Assembly: GCA_009731375.1 (NCBI GenBank)
Contig: BJOX01000216.1
Span: forward strand, 652,884-716,883
From: Paulinella micropora
Taxonomy: Eukaryota; Cercozoa; Imbricatea; Euglyphida
Length of the DNA stretch: 64,000 nt
Reading direction: 5' to 3'
Shown here: positions 63,105 through 64,000 of the stretch, piece by piece
Layout of the letters: every line of letters starts with the position of its first letter
Numbering within the stretch: the stretch's first letter is position 1
Notes under the pieces: generated by a model
What the model was told of the DNA's origin: nothing
Database searches by the model: none
Seen by the model: the letters and a program-made list of their open reading frames with translations, nothing else
Program-made: the position numbers and the translations under genes

Positions 63105-64000
63105 TCATTTTTTATCCAAAGGGTACTTTTCCGCACGTTCCTGGGCAGCTTCGACCGACAGTCGGGGCCTCTTGGAAGAAGACCCCTGCGCCTGTTGCTC
63201 CTCTCCTTTTCGCTTTTGTGCTTCCTTGTACTTTTTTTTCAAGGCCCTCCAGTTCTTGACGCCAGCAATTTGGCAGACGTGCCTTCGCTCCGCCTTGCGC
63301 CCCGCCTTGCGCCCCGCCTTGCGCTCCGCCTTGCCATTCGCCTCTAACATTTTTTCGATCGCGCGCCTTATATCTTCAGTGTTCTCTTGCGCCGCTGCCA
63401 AGGTCAAAACCCTTTCCTGCCACTCCTTGACGCTGAGGCTCTCGCTGAGGCTCTCGCTGTGGCTCTCGCTGGGCCCCAATTCCGAGTCGGCCTCCGTAGT
63501 GCCAATCAGCCACTGGTCGAACTCGGCTTTCGGTACGATCCGCATATTTACTATGCCATACGCTTTGAGCCGGCCCGCAATCCTGTGCCCCTTGTTCTTA
63601 CAATTCACATACCGGCACAGGCTTTCTCGACAGACTCCTGTGGGGTCGCAGTCGTGTCCTAGCTCGGACTTGCGGCGCGGGCAGTATACGCAGTAGTTGA
63701 CGCGCCCGTCTTTCTTGTGAGCACCCCTGCCAGCGCCTAGGCCCGTCCGCGGGGGAAACACCTCGAAATCATTTTGGCGCAGCGCGCTGTGGGGGATATT
63801 TTCGGCCCCCTTCAAAGTAGGTTGTTTCAGCTCCTTTAAGTACCCCTCATACGCCGAGATAAAGTCTTCCCACAGAGTAAGGCGTCCTTTATCTGGGATC
63901 ACCCCGTGCTCCTTTGACCCCTCGTGCAGGAACCGCGCCAGCACGTTCATGCGGCTTTCCACGTATTTCTGACTCTGCCGGAGCTCGTCGGGCGCTATCT
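63105..64000 (-). CDS. Cys-rich, Lys-rich protein, partial (N-terminus beyond right edge)
   Basis: The frame is open from the right edge to TGA at 63105-63107, 298 codons; the ATG is outside or is the internal one at about 63950. A Cys cluster (NYCVYCPRRKSELGHDCD, GVCRESLCRYVNCKNKGH) at codons 95-130 suggests one or two zinc-binding units. Further on lie Ser/Glu repeats (SESHSESLSESLS), a tandem AERKAGRKAGRKAERR stretch, and a Lys/Glu-rich helix (ALKKKYKEAQKRKGEEQQ) followed by SSSKRPRLS, a likely nuclear signal. A nucleic-acid-binding role is a reasonable guess. A short remnant of it lies at 59829-59900. Confidence 0.72.
   Translation of the reverse strand, partial: IAPDELRQSQKYVESRMNVLARFLHEGSKEHGVIPDKGRLTLWEDFISAYEGYLKELKQPTLKGAENIPHSALRQNDFEVFPPRTGLGAGRGAHKKDGRVNYCVYCPRRKSELGHDCDPTGVCRESLCRYVNCKNKGHRIAGRLKAYGIVNMRIVPKAEFDQWLIGTTEADSELGPSESHSESLSESLSVKEWQERVLTLAAAQENTEDIRRAIEKMLEANGKAERKAGRKAGRKAERRHVCQIAGVKNWRALKKKYKEAQKRKGEEQQAQGSSSKRPRLSVEAAQERAEKYPLDKK

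Overview
This window looks like part of a large, intronless DNA genome that uses eukaryote-type transcription. Open reading frames lie on both strands at about one per 2 kb. None needs splicing. Several have a TATA-like box 20-70 nt before the ATG, and many end beside AATAAA/ATTAAA. No ribosome-binding pattern was seen. The gene content (C2H2 zinc fingers fused to a nuclease-like domain, Kelch and F-box proteins, a divergent kinase, glycosyltransferase-like type II membrane proteins, BspA/DUF285-like surface proteins with EGF and discoidin-like modules) fits a high-GC giant virus of a protist, or a virus-like insertion in a protist genome. No hallmark virus gene (capsid protein, polymerase, packaging ATPase) is visible, so this is inference. 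Eleven runs of N interrupt the window, most of them next to long G or C homopolymers.

Left part (1-17.6 kb): a partial unknown protein running off the left edge, a gap-truncated glycosyltransferase-like membrane protein, an unknown protein, a divergent protein kinase, a coiled-coil protein, a two-TM membrane protein, small unknown proteins, an F-box-like protein, a decayed region (12.0-13.3 kb), an 11-finger zinc-finger/nuclease fusion, and two decayed loci, one of them an NHL-repeat beta-propeller pseudogene.

Middle part (17.9-39.5 kb): two Kelch proteins, two leucine-rich-like repeat proteins (one carrying a 566-bp duplication across a 10-N gap), several unknown proteins, a tandem pair of putatively N-myristoylated proteins separated by a tandem-repeat spacer, and a small unknown protein.

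Right part (39.7-62.6 kb): a tandem family of four giant surface proteins. They share a near-identical N-terminal half (hydrophobic signal, DUF285-like region) and a Ser-rich stalk built on an 18-bp unit, then diverge into different C-terminal modules. Between the first two copies lie a fucosyltransferase-like gene, truncated copies and a duplicated 3' UTR. A Cys-rich protein runs off the right edge, and a remnant of it lies at 59.8 kb.

The most unusual feature is a dispersed compound palindrome (a GGGGGGCATG..CCCCCC block, a short pyrimidine- or purine-rich spacer, then CCAGCCCGC..GCGGGCTGG). It occurs in intergenic DNA and also in frame inside at least six genes, where it encodes low-complexity inserts such as SPLARAG.
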